This document shows, piece by piece, positions 26,042 through 35,237 of a stretch of 64,000 nucleotides of DNA. Numbering within the stretch: the stretch's first letter is position 1; each line of letters starts with the position of its first letter. The translations under genes and the position numbers were made by a program. This DNA is from Fimbriimonas sp. (lineage in GTDB: Bacteria > Armatimonadota > Fimbriimonadia > Fimbriimonadales > Fimbriimonadaceae). The stretch spans positions 1 through 64,000 of the forward strand of contig JARLGV010000025.1 of NCBI GenBank assembly GCA_031292555.1, written 5' to 3'. The notes under the pieces are model-generated. The model ran no database searches. It was not told the origin of the DNA and saw nothing but the letters and a program-made list of their open reading frames with translations.

Positions 26042-26266
26042 ACGCGCTAATATACTGCCACCTTGTTCCAGTCGATTCCGGCAGGAAGGCCGAGTCACGG
26101 AAATGCGGTAAAGAAAGCAAGTTACACCAGGTATTTAACCGGTTAGGATGCGTCCTTGTTGACAATAACCCTGTTCTTGCTCTCGTGGAATATCCGGCGA
26201 AAGTCATCTGCGTGTCCCCGTCCGTCGCCATCGGCAAGGGCGACGGCAAACAGGGACAAGCAGTTC

Positions 26267-27493
26267 CTACTTGTGATTTAGCGCGTTGCCCAAGTTGAAC
26301 ACCGGCATATAGAGCGCGAGAAGAATGAGAAGCACAATTCCGCCGACAAGTATCGTCATCAGTGGCTCAATCATTCTCGTCAACTTGTCGACACTGTATT
26401 CGACGTCTCGATCATAGAATCGGTTGACCTCGTCCAGCATCGAATCCAAGCTGCCGCTTGACTCGCCCGCAGACAGCATGCGCGTGACCATCAAAGGGAA
26501 CTCGCCGGTCTTTTCTAACTCGCCGGCAATCGGCGAGCCCTCGCGGATCTTGGCGGTCGCTTCAACGACGGCGTCTCGAATAACCGAGTTGCCCGCCATG
26601 TTGCCGGAAATATGCAAGGCATGAAGAACGGGCACGCCGCTTCGCAAGGCTGCGCTAAGAGTCTGAACGAACCGCGCGATCGCGATTTTACGGAAAACAA
26701 TGCCCAGAACCGGGAGCTTCAGAGCAATAATGTCGAGCTTGCGGCTTCCGTCCTCGGATTCAGCGTATTTTTTGTAGCCGAACGCGAGCGCCGCAATTGA
26801 GAGCAACACGAGCCAACCATAGCCGGTGACGAAATCGCTCACCGTGATCAGCATCTGGGTTGGTCCAGGCAACTGGGACCCGAGTTGGCGATACACCTGC
26901 GAGAAAACAGGGACAACGACCACGATCATGATGGCGACCGTTCCGACACAGGCAGCAACAACGATTTTCGGATAGGTTGTCGCGGCCTTCACCTTGCGGC
27001 GAAGATTATCCTCTCGGTCCAACTGGATAGCTGCTGCTTCAAGTGTTTCTGCCAAGTTACCGGTGGCCTCGCCGGATTCGACGAACGCGACGACTAACTT
27101 GCTGAACACCTTCGGGTATCGAGACATCGCAACGGAGAGGGACTCCCCCCCGGAAACCGCCTTTTCCAGATCCCGGAATGCGACTTTGAGCGTCGGTTTG
27201 GTCACCTGTGAGGAAACAAGATTGAGGGTTTCCATCATCGGCATACCGGCACGCATCATTGTTGCAAGCTGACGAGTTGCAATGACCATGTCCTGAAGGG
27301 TCGGTTTGCGAACAAATAACCCTTGAGAGCCGGCGGCATTCGGATCTTCCTGGCCTGCGGTGCCGCGCACCTGAGTCAGAAATAGGCCGTTTGCACGAAG
27401 AATGTTGCGGAGGTCTGCCTCATCCGATGCCTGCAAATGCCCGGATGACGACTTGCCTGTTCGGTCCCTGGCGACGTATTTGTACTTGGGCAT
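26267..27493 (-). CDS. pilC: type IV pilus inner-membrane platform protein
   Basis: 408 aa, usual length. MPKYKYVARDRTGKSSSG, then two T2SSF repeats (ATRQLATMMRAGMPMMETL; FVQTLSAALRSGVPVLHAL) and membrane segments around 170-200, 220-240 and 375-400. It is the rotor-like platform on which PilB acts. It starts 5 bp after the pilB stop, so they are one operon. Confidence 0.95.
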   Translation of the reverse strand: MPKYKYVARDRTGKSSSGHLQASDEADLRNILRANGLFLTQVRGTAGQEDPNAAGSQGLFVRKPTLQDMVIATRQLATMMRAGMPMMETLNLVSSQVTKPTLKVAFRDLEKAVSGGESLSVAMSRYPKVFSKLVVAFVESGEATGNLAETLEAAAIQLDREDNLRRKVKAATTYPKIVVAACVGTVAIMIVVVVPVFSQVYRQLGSQLPGPTQMLITVSDFVTGYGWLVLLSIAALAFGYKKYAESEDGSRKLDIIALKLPVLGIVFRKIAIARFVQTLSAALRSGVPVLHALHISGNMAGNSVIRDAVVEATAKIREGSPIAGELEKTGEFPLMVTRMLSAGESSGSLDSMLDEVNRFYDRDVEYSVDKLTRMIEPLMTILVGGIVLLILLALYMPVFNLGNALNHK

Positions 27494-27498
27494 GCTTC

Positions 27499-29208
27499 CT
27501 ATTCCTCTTGCGCAAACACGCGGAGTATCTCTTCAATTGAAATCTGCAATTCGAGGGCTCTTAATATTGCACATTCCTTCATTGTCTTCATCCCTTCTGA
27601 TATTGCCTGAATGGTGATCTCTTGTCCTGTGCAGCCCTGCAGCACCATGTCACGAATCTTGTCTGTGATCGGCAGGATTTCCATGACTGCACTCCGGCCT
27701 TTCATGCCACGACCGCCACAGCGCTTACATCCCACCGGGCGCGCTACCGTCGGCGGCTTGCCCTCAACCATTGGTATTCCTGCCGTGAGCGCCATTGCCA
27801 TCGACAGTTGGTATTCCTGGCGGCAATATGGGCACAGGTTGCGGACCAGGCGTTGACCAACGACCCCGACGATCGCCGAACTGATTAGGAACGGTTCCAC
27901 GCCCATGTTCTGAAGTCGAACAACGGCGCCTGGGGCATCGTTGGTGTGCAAGGTACTAAGAACAAGGTGGCCCGTAAGAGCTGCCTGGATTGCCGTTTCG
28001 GCCGTGTCCTTGTCTCGAATTTCACCGACGAGAATAACGTCAGGGTCCTGACGCACGAGCGTACGCAAGCCTGCCGCAAACGTGACGCCGATCTTCTGGT
28101 TCACCTGCATCTGGTTGATGCCAGGCAGGCGGTATTCGACGGGATCCTCAATCGTGTTGATGTTCTTCGTTGCGTCGTTGATCGCTTGAAGGCCGGCGTA
28201 CAGAGTTGTTGATTTTCCGGAACCGGTCGGACCCGTCACGAGGATCAACCCGTGGGGTCGACGAATAAAGCGCTGGAACATTGCCCTTTGCTCGGGAAAG
28301 AAGCCGATGCGTTCGAGGCTCGCCATCGAGTTCGCCTTCTCGAGGAGTCGCATACAAGCTTTTTCGCCGTACACCGTCGGCATCAAGCTCATTCGGATGT
28401 CGTATTCGCGTCCACTGTCGTCTCGCGTGCTGAAGCGGCCGTCTTGGGGACGTCGACGCTCGGCGATGTCCAAGCCACTCATGATCTTGAGACGGGAGAC
28501 GCAGGCGGCCAAATGGTTGTTGGGCAACGTCATCTGCTCGTACATTACGCCGTCGATGCGATACCTTACGCGAACATTTCCCTCTTGGGGCTCTAAGTGG
28601 ATGTCGCTTGCTCCCGCGGCAATCGCCCCACCCACGAGGCTGTTCACCAGTTTGACGATCGGCGCCTCGTTGCTCTGATCGATCAGGTCGTCGATCGGCT
28701 CGTTCTCGGCTTCATTCGTAAACCCAATCTCATGGATCAGATTGCGGACCTTCTCTCGGGCGTCATATGATCGGCGAATCGACTCGTTCAGGTCTGCGCC
28801 GAGGGCCAAGCAGGGCTCAATCGGTTTGTTGAAAATGGCGCGATATTCGTCGATCGTCGCGATATCTAGCGGATCGGCCATCGCCACGAGAATCCGCCCG
28901 CTGACTTCCCGGAACGGCAGGGCCATTCGAGACAGAACCGTGTCTTTGGGGACGGCCGCGACCAAATCGCGATCGATTTCTTCCTCGGAGATGTCGACGA
29001 ACGGGAACCCGGTGCCCTGCTCGAGGTAGGGCTTGATATCAGACGACGCCAAGAAACCCATTGAGACCAGGATGTCTCCGAGAGATCCGCCAAACTGCTG
29101 CTGCCGCTCAAGTGCCTGGCGAAGCTGCTCTTCGGCGAGCAACCCGTCTCGAATGAGTCGCTCACCCAAACGGCCGAGCGATACCCGTTGTTCCTTTCGT
29201 GTCATCAT
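27499..29208 (-). CDS. pilB: type IV pilus extension ATPase
   Basis: 569 aa. N-terminal GSPII-E domain (ERLIRDGLLAEEQLRQAL), Walker A GPTGSGKST at about 326-334, Asp box, Walker B DVILVGEIRD, His box VLSTLHTNDAPGAV, and the zinc tetracysteine CPYC and GCKRCGGRG. All catalytic elements are intact. It powers pilus extension. Downstream of the PilT-like gene with 136 bp between, and immediately upstream of pilC. Confidence 0.96.
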   Translation of the reverse strand: MMTRKEQRVSLGRLGERLIRDGLLAEEQLRQALERQQQFGGSLGDILVSMGFLASSDIKPYLEQGTGFPFVDISEEEIDRDLVAAVPKDTVLSRMALPFREVSGRILVAMADPLDIATIDEYRAIFNKPIEPCLALGADLNESIRRSYDAREKVRNLIHEIGFTNEAENEPIDDLIDQSNEAPIVKLVNSLVGGAIAAGASDIHLEPQEGNVRVRYRIDGVMYEQMTLPNNHLAACVSRLKIMSGLDIAERRRPQDGRFSTRDDSGREYDIRMSLMPTVYGEKACMRLLEKANSMASLERIGFFPEQRAMFQRFIRRPHGLILVTGPTGSGKSTTLYAGLQAINDATKNINTIEDPVEYRLPGINQMQVNQKIGVTFAAGLRTLVRQDPDVILVGEIRDKDTAETAIQAALTGHLVLSTLHTNDAPGAVVRLQNMGVEPFLISSAIVGVVGQRLVRNLCPYCRQEYQLSMAMALTAGIPMVEGKPPTVARPVGCKRCGGRGMKGRSAVMEILPITDKIRDMVLQGCTGQEITIQAISEGMKTMKECAILRALELQISIEEILRVFAQEE

Positions 29209-29344
29209 GGCGTTTCGTTGGTCTACAGAATCTCCTTTTGGCGTCTGTAGAGGCCTCGCCGGCCGGACGCATCATTTCGTCCGAACAGATATACCAGTTT
29301 ACAATGTTCCCCAGCGAGTCCAGAGGGTCTTCGGGCAAAGTACC

Positions 29345-30373
29345 CTACTCAATCACACTTTGGTGTGACATGGCAGCGTCCCTAGAGATCGTATCTGACT
29401 GCACGAGGTCGTCGAGTGCCTGCTCGAGCGATCGGCATTCGGGGTCCGATGCCTGCAGTCGATTGAGGCCCGCGGAGTCCTCTGCGATGATTGCCTGCTT
29501 AACGGGCGGCGTCACCCTGATCCACTCGTATACCGCAATTCGACCGGGGCGATCATTCCGAGGTATTAGCCTCTGCACGGAAACCGCTTTGAGGTTCCGG
29601 GCGAGTCTCATCCGAGCGGTCATGGGGTCGAGATCGAGGGAATTTGCCAGTCGATCGATGGCCTCTGGGATCGAAGTCGCGTGCAGGTTCGCCAATACGA
29701 GGTGCCCCGTTTCGGCGAGCACCAGCGCTTGGCGCAAGGCTTCAGTCGACGAGACGTCGTCGATGGCCAGCACGTCCAAGTCGGCTTGATGAGCGATCTC
29801 CATGGCGGCCCCGTAGCTTTCGCAGTCCTCTCCCACATGGAACTGGGTCACAAGGCCCTGTTTGCTTTCGAAACGGTAGTTCGGGTGAGCTTCGATGACA
29901 AAGAGCCTCGCCGCAATCGTGGCATTGATCTCCTCGATGAGGGAACACACCGTTGTCCACTTGCCGCTGTTTACCGGGCCAGCCACGATGACGAGACCGT
30001 TGGGAAGCTTCATGATCTCCCTCCAAAACGAATCGGCGCCCTCTGAGATGTACTTCAACTCAGGCACCGCCTTCGCCAAGACACGGAAGGTCACCGCCAG
30101 GCGGTCGTCTCCTCCTCGGAACGCGATACCGGTAAAGGTCATTCCGTCGTGTACAACCGACCGCTCGACCGCCTTTCCCGACGCAACTCGGATGACCGAT
30201 TCCGGTGATAGGTACGAAGTCAGGAGTTCGTTCATCGCAGTGCCTTCGAGTCTTGGCAGGTCAAGCGCGGTCAGTACCCCGTCGATCCGAATTCTGGGGA
30301 TTTCTCCGGTGGACAAATGAATGTCCGAGGCGTGTTGTCGAATAGCTATTTCGAAGAATTCGGTTAGTTTCAT
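29345..30373 (-). CDS. PilT paralogue with degenerate nucleotide site
   Basis: 342 aa. Overall PilT layout: MKLTEFFEIAIRQHASDIHLS, RIRIDGVLT, GHLVLANLHATS, QRLIPRNDRPGRIAVYE. But Walker A (132-139) reads GPVNSGKW, with Trp in place of the Ser/Thr that coordinates Mg2+. Walker B reads DLDVLAIDD instead of DPDVILVGE, and the arginine-rich segment before it is missing. It is therefore probably not a normal retraction ATPase and may regulate the motor. The ATG at 30373 has GGAG seven bases upstream; an ATG at 30415 lacks one. Confidence 0.85.
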   Translation of the reverse strand: MKLTEFFEIAIRQHASDIHLSTGEIPRIRIDGVLTALDLPRLEGTAMNELLTSYLSPESVIRVASGKAVERSVVHDGMTFTGIAFRGGDDRLAVTFRVLAKAVPELKYISEGADSFWREIMKLPNGLVIVAGPVNSGKWTTVCSLIEEINATIAARLFVIEAHPNYRFESKQGLVTQFHVGEDCESYGAAMEIAHQADLDVLAIDDVSSTEALRQALVLAETGHLVLANLHATSIPEAIDRLANSLDLDPMTARMRLARNLKAVSVQRLIPRNDRPGRIAVYEWIRVTPPVKQAIIAEDSAGLNRLQASDPECRSLEQALDDLVQSDTISRDAAMSHQSVIE

Positions 30374-30395
30374 AGAGTCGCTCCAGGGGTTCGAT

Positions 30396-30692
30396 TTACC
30401 ATCGTCTGACGACATCGTCAGACGGGAAACTGGGAGAGTGGCGAGATCGCTCGGGCCTCATCACGTCGATTCGCAGTCGGACGATCTGCTCTCGGAGTTG
30501 GGCACTCTCGCGTCTCATTTCGAGCAATTCGGCACGCATCGAACGAATCTCGTTCAGTAACTCGCTCGCCTCCGACTGGGCCGGTACCGAACCGCCGATT
30601 CCTGCCGCAACCCGAACGGTCAGGTCGGTCGTCTGGGGGACCCACGCCTGTACGAGGGTCTCGATATCTCTTGAAGGCTCAGAGGTGTTCAT
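30396..30692 (-). CDS. small coiled-coil protein following the ECF sigma factor
   Basis: 98 aa. MNTSEPSRDIETLVQAWVP at the start, then a strongly heptad-like helix SELLNEIRSMRAELLEMRRE and onward to about residue 80. No membrane segment or HRXXXCXXC anti-sigma motif. The ATG overlaps the sigma-factor stop as ATGA, so the two are translated together. It could be a soluble regulator of that sigma factor or a motor accessory; neither can be shown from sequence. Confidence 0.7.
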   Translation of the reverse strand: MNTSEPSRDIETLVQAWVPQTTDLTVRVAAGIGGSVPAQSEASELLNEIRSMRAELLEMRRESAQLREQIVRLRIDVMRPERSRHSPSFPSDDVVRRW

Positions 30693-31243
30693 GGTTGGTT
30701 GCGGGTTTCTGCCCAGGAAGCGAGGCGCCGGCGCAATGCCGTCAGCGCATGGTTTTTTCGGCTGCCGACCGTACCCGTTGGGATGTCGAGTGATGTGGCG
30801 ATCTCGTCGTACGACAGCCCCTCGTATGTCGAAAGAATCAGAACCGCTCGCTGGTCGACCGGAAGACTCATGACGGCGTCTCTGACGGCTTGGGCAAGCG
30901 CATTGCTTTCGACGCGGGAATCGACATTCTGAGCGGAAGGTAAGTTGGGATTGAGGCAGCAATTACGTCGAGAGGATTCGATGTGATCGATGCAGAGACG
31001 AAAGGCTGCGCGAATGAGCCACGAGTAGGTCGAGCCCGCGGGGACGAACGTGCGGCGGTTCTCCCAAAGTCGGAGGAAGGCGCCTACTGCTATGTCCGAA
31101 GCGGTATCCGAGTCCCCTCCGAGCATGCGGGCGGCGAAGCGCTGCAGAGGATGCTGATAGCGGCGGACGAGCAAGTCGAATGAATCGGTGTCACCATTCG
31201 CTGCTCGCCGTATCAGTTCGTCATCGCACCTTTGTTCGCTCAT
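30689..31243 (-). CDS. ECF-type RNA polymerase sigma factor
   Basis: 184 aa. Region 2 (DSFDLLVRRYQHPLQRFAARML, ASDIAVGAFLRLWENR) and region 4 (MSLPVDQRAVLILSTYEGLS, YDEIATSLDIPTGTVGSRKN) are complete. A typical small ECF sigma factor for alternative promoters. It is the first gene of a co-directional series with a coiled-coil gene, the PilT paralogue, pilB and pilC, so it may set expression of the pilus motor or answer to it. A classical membrane anti-sigma factor is not encoded next to it. Confidence 0.92.
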   Translation of the reverse strand: MSEQRCDDELIRRAANGDTDSFDLLVRRYQHPLQRFAARMLGGDSDTASDIAVGAFLRLWENRRTFVPAGSTYSWLIRAAFRLCIDHIESSRRNCCLNPNLPSAQNVDSRVESNALAQAVRDAVMSLPVDQRAVLILSTYEGLSYDEIATSLDIPTGTVGSRKNHALTALRRRLASWAETRNQP

Positions 31244-31489
31244 GGCCCCTCTCGGTCACTAAGCTAACAGATTTGGCGGTTCGTTTCTTCACCTTTTTCG
31301 ATCCAATCGGAACCATCGCGGTCGATGGGTAAGGACAACTCTTTACGCGCCGGTTCGACGTCGCACATCTCCTTGGGGCTGGCGATCCCACCCTAAGCGC
31401 AAAGGACCCCTCCGGGGTCGAACCGGGCGTTGCAATTCATTCCGTTGCTGATACGTGTTGGGACTCGATTTTCGCTCCGGGCAGGCAGA

Positions 31490-31512
31490 GTCCCGTCCTG
31501 ACTTTACGGGAC
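31490..31512 (-). terminator. possible terminator after CoA-binding gene
   Basis: GTCCCGT (31490-31496) pairs with ACGGGAC (31506-31512), loop of 9 bases, 17 bp beyond the stop at 31529. No T-tract. The rest of 31244-31489 holds no gene I can support. Confidence 0.35.
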
Positions 31513-31528
31513 TAATCGAGCGGTAGCT

Positions 31529-32065
31529 CTATCGGAGCTTTCGACGACGTGCCGTGATGACTTCGGTGTTCATACCGGCAAAATGAAGCGCGCCGCTAAA
31601 TCGACCGTGCTCCATCTTGATGCACTTATCGACAACGGCTATGAGGCCGGCTTCGATGGCACGATCGGCCGATTTCAGGTCGACGATCTTTAGTTGCATC
31701 CAGACAGCCGTGGCGCCGATCTCAATCGCATCCTCGACGATTGCCGCAACCTCGCTTGCCGGGCGAAAAATCTGGACGATGTCCACCTTCACCGGAATCG
31801 ACTTGAGATTGGGATAGCACGGGAACCCCATGATCTCAGTGGCACGAGGGTTCACAGGGATAACTTCGAAGCCTTCGTCGTTCAAGTAGGACGCCACCAT
31901 ATTGCTCGCCTTCGTTTTCTCGGTCGACATCCCAACCACCGCGATCCTCTTGGCGGTCGCCAAGAGCTCCCGAACGGCCTCCGTGTTCTGGTATTTTTCC
32001 CGCTGCTCGGCAGACAGCGAAGTGTTCAGCCTTATATCGCAGACAGCGCTTGATCCAAATCCCAT
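31529..32065 (-). CDS. CoA-binding domain protein
   Basis: 178 aa. A Rossmann-type CoA-binding domain: KRIAVVGMSTEKTKASNMVA, FEVIPVNPRATEIMGFPCYP, VDIVQIFRPASEV and GATAVWMQL. Small stand-alone members of this family resemble the N-terminal part of succinyl-CoA synthetase alpha; their biological role is poorly known. The gene overlaps the 3' end of metY by 34 bp, so they are co-transcribed. Confidence 0.88.
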   Translation of the reverse strand: MGFGSSAVCDIRLNTSLSAEQREKYQNTEAVRELLATAKRIAVVGMSTEKTKASNMVASYLNDEGFEVIPVNPRATEIMGFPCYPNLKSIPVKVDIVQIFRPASEVAAIVEDAIEIGATAVWMQLKIVDLKSADRAIEAGLIAVVDKCIKMEHGRFSGALHFAGMNTEVITARRRKLR

Positions 32066-33321
32066 AGCAAATCCTCCAATGTCTCCAATCCGACCGATAG
32101 ACGGATCGTTCCCGGTCCGATGCCGCCTGCCTCCAACTCCTCGTCCGACAACTGCTGATGCGTAGTCGAAGCCGGGTGGATGACCAGGCTCTTCGCATCT
32201 CCCACGTTGGCGAGGTGGGAGAAAAGCTGAAGCGATTCAATGAACTTTCGTCCGGCTTCTCGCACGTCGCCCGATTTCGGTTGTATGTCGAATGCCATCA
32301 CCGCCCCTGGTCCCTTCGGCAGATACTTCTTTGCCAGTTCGTAGTGGGAGTGGCTTTCGAGCCCGGCGTATTGCACTCGTCCGACCTGGGAATGCACTTC
32401 CAAATACTTCGCTACTGCCATCGCGTTCGACACGTGGCGGTCCATTCGCAACGAAAGGGTCTCGAGTCCTTGTAGAAGCAGGAACGAGTTCATGGGCGAA
32501 ATGCAGGCTCCGGTATCCCGCAGTGTCTCCGACCTGAGTTTGACGAGAAACCCGTAATGGCCGAAGGTATCGAAGAACCGCATGCCGTGGTAGGCGGGAG
32601 ACGCGTCGGCGATCGTGGGATATGTCGAGAAATCGAAATCCCCCGAGTCAACCACAACGCCACCGATGCTAGTGCCGTGGCCGCCGATGAACTTCGTTGC
32701 GGAGTGTACGACAATAGTGGCGCCCCATTCGATCGGCCGGCAAAGGTACGGCGTGGCAAACGTGTTGTCGACGATCAGCGGTATTCGATGGCTCTTCGCC
32801 AATTCGCCAATCGCCTCAAGGTCGGCGATCGACCCGCTCGGGTTGCCGATCGTCTCGACGAAAATGGCCTTCGTGTTGGGAGAAATGGCTGCTTCCCACG
32901 CACCAAGGTCGCTTGGCTTGACGAACGACACGTCAATCGAGAGCTTCTTTAGCGTGTGGGTGAGTTGAGTCATGCTCCCACCGTAGAGCTGAGATGACGC
33001 GACCATGTGATCTCCCGGCGCAAGCAGCGTCATGATCGTCGTAAACTGGGCGGCCATACCGCTTGCCACCGCAACTGCGCCCGCGCCGCCCTCCAGTGAG
33101 GCCACACGCTCCTCAAAGACCGCGCTCGTCGGGTTGCTGATGCGAGTGTAGATGTTCCCGTACTGCTTTAGCTCGAACAAATGGGCGGCCTCGTCGGTAT
33201 CGCCGAACACATAAGAGGTCGTCTGAAATATCGGCACGGCACGGGCGCCGACGTAGGGATCCGGGATTTGCCCGGCATGCAACATGCGGGTCTCAAAGCC
33301 AAAACTGCGTGAACTCTCCAC
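32032..33321 (-). CDS. metY: O-acetylhomoserine sulfhydrylase
   Basis: 429 aa, usual length. Pyridoxal-phosphate enzyme of the Cys/Met metabolism family: FETRMLHAGQIPDP at the start, VASGMAAQFTTIMTLL, the PLP lysine in VVHSATKFIGGHGTSIGG. It makes homocysteine from O-acetylhomoserine and sulfide. The motif set separates it from MetB/MetC. Operon with the CoA-binding protein; a cupin gene lies 53 bp upstream on the same strand. Confidence 0.93.
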   Translation of the reverse strand: MESSRSFGFETRMLHAGQIPDPYVGARAVPIFQTTSYVFGDTDEAAHLFELKQYGNIYTRISNPTSAVFEERVASLEGGAGAVAVASGMAAQFTTIMTLLAPGDHMVASSQLYGGSMTQLTHTLKKLSIDVSFVKPSDLGAWEAAISPNTKAIFVETIGNPSGSIADLEAIGELAKSHRIPLIVDNTFATPYLCRPIEWGATIVVHSATKFIGGHGTSIGGVVVDSGDFDFSTYPTIADASPAYHGMRFFDTFGHYGFLVKLRSETLRDTGACISPMNSFLLLQGLETLSLRMDRHVSNAMAVAKYLEVHSQVGRVQYAGLESHSHYELAKKYLPKGPGAVMAFDIQPKSGDVREAGRKFIESLQLFSHLANVGDAKSLVIHPASTTHQQLSDEELEAGGIGPGTIRLSVGLETLEDLLWDLDQALSAI

Positions 33322-33374
33322 TGGTACCTGTTTCTACCCGTTTGATGGACTATACAGCGGCATTGCCCGGACGC

Positions 33375-33812
33375 CTAGAGGTGAATGAACGCCGCGACGT
33401 CCTCGTTCGCGTTTAGCGATTCGACATCTTCGGTGGTCGGACGCTGGGGGCGGTCCCTTTCAGGATTGACCATGCAAAGGAAACCAAGCACTTCACCTTC
33501 AGATGGCTGGAACTGGTGCCAAGTGAACGGTGGAATTTGAACTACGTCGTGAACGCCGATTCCGATGACCTTGTCGCCGATGAGGACCCGACCGCATCCT
33601 CTTATGATCGTAACAAGGTGAGCATGCTGGTGTCGCTCCAAGGTCGTATAGCCACTTATCCCCACCTCGAAGTAGCGCAACTCGACATTTAGGTCGTCTC
33701 CACCGTGAAAGAGAGTTTGGCGGGTCACGCTTTTGAAGATCGTGCCGTCTTCCTTGTAAGGATGGACATCGATGCCCTGCCATCGGTAACTGCCGTTGCT
33801 GTGTTTGACCAT
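33375..33812 (-). CDS. cupin-domain protein
   Basis: 145 aa from MVKHSNGSYRW. A single cupin barrel: RHQHAHLVTIIRGCGRVLIG provides the first metal-ligand motif (HxH), and PPFTWHQFQPSEGE the second (His). It could be a metal-dependent isomerase, dioxygenase or sugar-binding protein; no substrate can be read. The frame also opens at 33839, but the Met at 33812 is the better start. Confidence 0.82.
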   Translation of the reverse strand: MVKHSNGSYRWQGIDVHPYKEDGTIFKSVTRQTLFHGGDDLNVELRYFEVGISGYTTLERHQHAHLVTIIRGCGRVLIGDKVIGIGVHDVVQIPPFTWHQFQPSEGEVLGFLCMVNPERDRPQRPTTEDVESLNANEDVAAFIHL

Positions 33813-33906
33813 CGAGGAATCGGCTCCCGATTGCCTCAATGGTGTTGACGAACACCCGGGTAGCCAGCAGATTATACTGTGCCTTCCGGTTGAGCCCTAT
33901 TGTGAA

Positions 33907-34878
33907 TCACTTCCCAAGGAGGACGTAGAGCAGTGCGGCTAAGAAAAGCACCATGATCCATGCCACTGGGTTCTGTACAGCTTCCCACGTTCTTTGCAGT
34001 CGAGCCTGCCTTGCTTGACTCCTCATGTCAGTCAAGCGGTGCTCCCTCGGCAAGATCTTGCCCAGATTGAAAGCCCTCGGTTCGGGCCGAACCAGTTTAG
34101 GTGTATGGGAGCTGTCAATTGACTGACGTAGATGACCGCCGAGTTGTCGGTGCCGAAGCAAAGCTAACCGAGCCGAAACGTTCATAGGGCTCAGGGCGCA
34201 GACCTTCATCCACCCGTGGATGGCGGAATCACGATCGCCGGCCAGCGACGAGCAGGTAGCCCATTCGCGCCAAGCGAATTCGTTTTGGACGTCAAGCGAA
34301 CATGCCCGGCGAAATGCGCTTGCGGCGGTAGCGAACTGGCCCGAACTGCGTAGCGCGACTCCAAGGCTTTGCCAGGCGAACACGAAGTTTGGGTCCAACT
34401 GGACGGCCCGCTTGAAATCCTGGATCGCAGCCGCGCTCCGCCTGCTCTTTAAACGGCTCCAACCCCGATCGTGCCAAGCTTCTGCCCAGGTCGGATTGAG
34501 CGTCAATACCTTGTTGAAGCAATCGATCGACTCGCCCCATTGTCCCAATTCGCCGTAGGCAAAGCCCAGTTTATGCCATGCCTCCGCATGGTCTGGGACT
34601 CGGTGGACGACATGCTTGAGCAGTCGCACCGCCAGATGGTAACGACGTGCCGACAGGTAACTCTCTGCCCTCTCGTAGATGCGGTGCCACTCCACTTTCA
34701 TCTGGTCAGGGTCGAATCGCACTTCTGCAACTGCCGGTTCCTTACTGGCCGGGTCAACAGGCGACGGCAGCGGCGTCGAACTTGGCGTCGGATGACTGCT
34801 CTCGCGGCGGCGCGCGAGTCGCACCCATCGTCCGGGAGATTCCTCCAAGCCGTATCCAACCGCCTCGCACTCCGTCAA
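33907..34878 (-). CDS. TPR protein with C-terminal membrane anchor
   Basis: 323 aa. Four to five tetratricopeptide repeats between residues 60 and 230 (AEAWHKLGFAYGELGQWGES, AEAWHDRGWSRLKSRRSAAA, FAWQSLGVALRSSGQFATA). One membrane segment, WIMVLFLAALLYVLL, at the very end, so it is tail-anchored with repeats in the cytoplasm. TTG start overlapping the DUF4129 stop as TTGA. Last gene of the MoxR/DUF58 operon; TPR proteins often close such operons (BatB/BatE style). Confidence 0.85.
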   Translation of the reverse strand: MTECEAVGYGLEESPGRWVRLARRRESSHPTPSSTPLPSPVDPASKEPAVAEVRFDPDQMKVEWHRIYERAESYLSARRYHLAVRLLKHVVHRVPDHAEAWHKLGFAYGELGQWGESIDCFNKVLTLNPTWAEAWHDRGWSRLKSRRSAAAIQDFKRAVQLDPNFVFAWQSLGVALRSSGQFATAASAFRRACSLDVQNEFAWREWATCSSLAGDRDSAIHGWMKVCALSPMNVSARLALLRHRQLGGHLRQSIDSSHTPKLVRPEPRAFNLGKILPREHRLTDMRSQARQARLQRTWEAVQNPVAWIMVLFLAALLYVLLGK

Positions 34879-35237
34879 AGAGCGCCATCCTCATCGATTT
34901 CGGGACGCCTCACGCCGCAGATCTTGCAGCGCCGGGCTTGAGGCTTTTTCGATCTGCCCTCCGATCTGATCGGCTTTGGCCGATCACTTGAGGATGGCTG
35001 AGAGTACGAATCGACGAGGTTCTTTGCCTGCTCGGTTGTAAGGCACCCCTGCACCTCGCCATATCGGTTGGGATAGTAGTAGTTCCAGACAAACGTGTGA
35101 ACTCGGAGGTCGTCGGCTTTGAACTGGATGGATCGTGCAATCTCAGCCGGTGTCTGGTTCGTCGAACGAGGACCAAGGAGCCCGTGCCGGTCCAGCCTGT
35201 CTAGCAACTGTCGCCACAACTGATCGAACTCTGTCAA
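34875..35237 (-). CDS. DUF4129-like protein
   Basis: 120 aa. LLDRLDRHGLLGPRSTNQTPAEI followed by FVWNYYYPNRYGE is the pattern of the DUF4129 domain, normally the cytoplasmic tail of TgpA-type transglutaminase proteins; here it is free-standing. The C-terminus ends with a CKICG pair. TTG start overlapping the previous stop as TTGA, with AAGGAAGGG just upstream. Its separation from a transglutaminase core is noteworthy. Confidence 0.75.
   Translation of the reverse strand: MTEFDQLWRQLLDRLDRHGLLGPRSTNQTPAEIARSIQFKADDLRVHTFVWNYYYPNRYGEVQGCLTTEQAKNLVDSYSQPSSSDRPKPIRSEGRSKKPQARRCKICGVRRPEIDEDGAL

Noticed and set aside
31380-31445. GGGTCGAACCGGGC segment resembling a tRNA T-loop
   Set aside because: No acceptor, D or anticodon arm can be folded around it on either strand.
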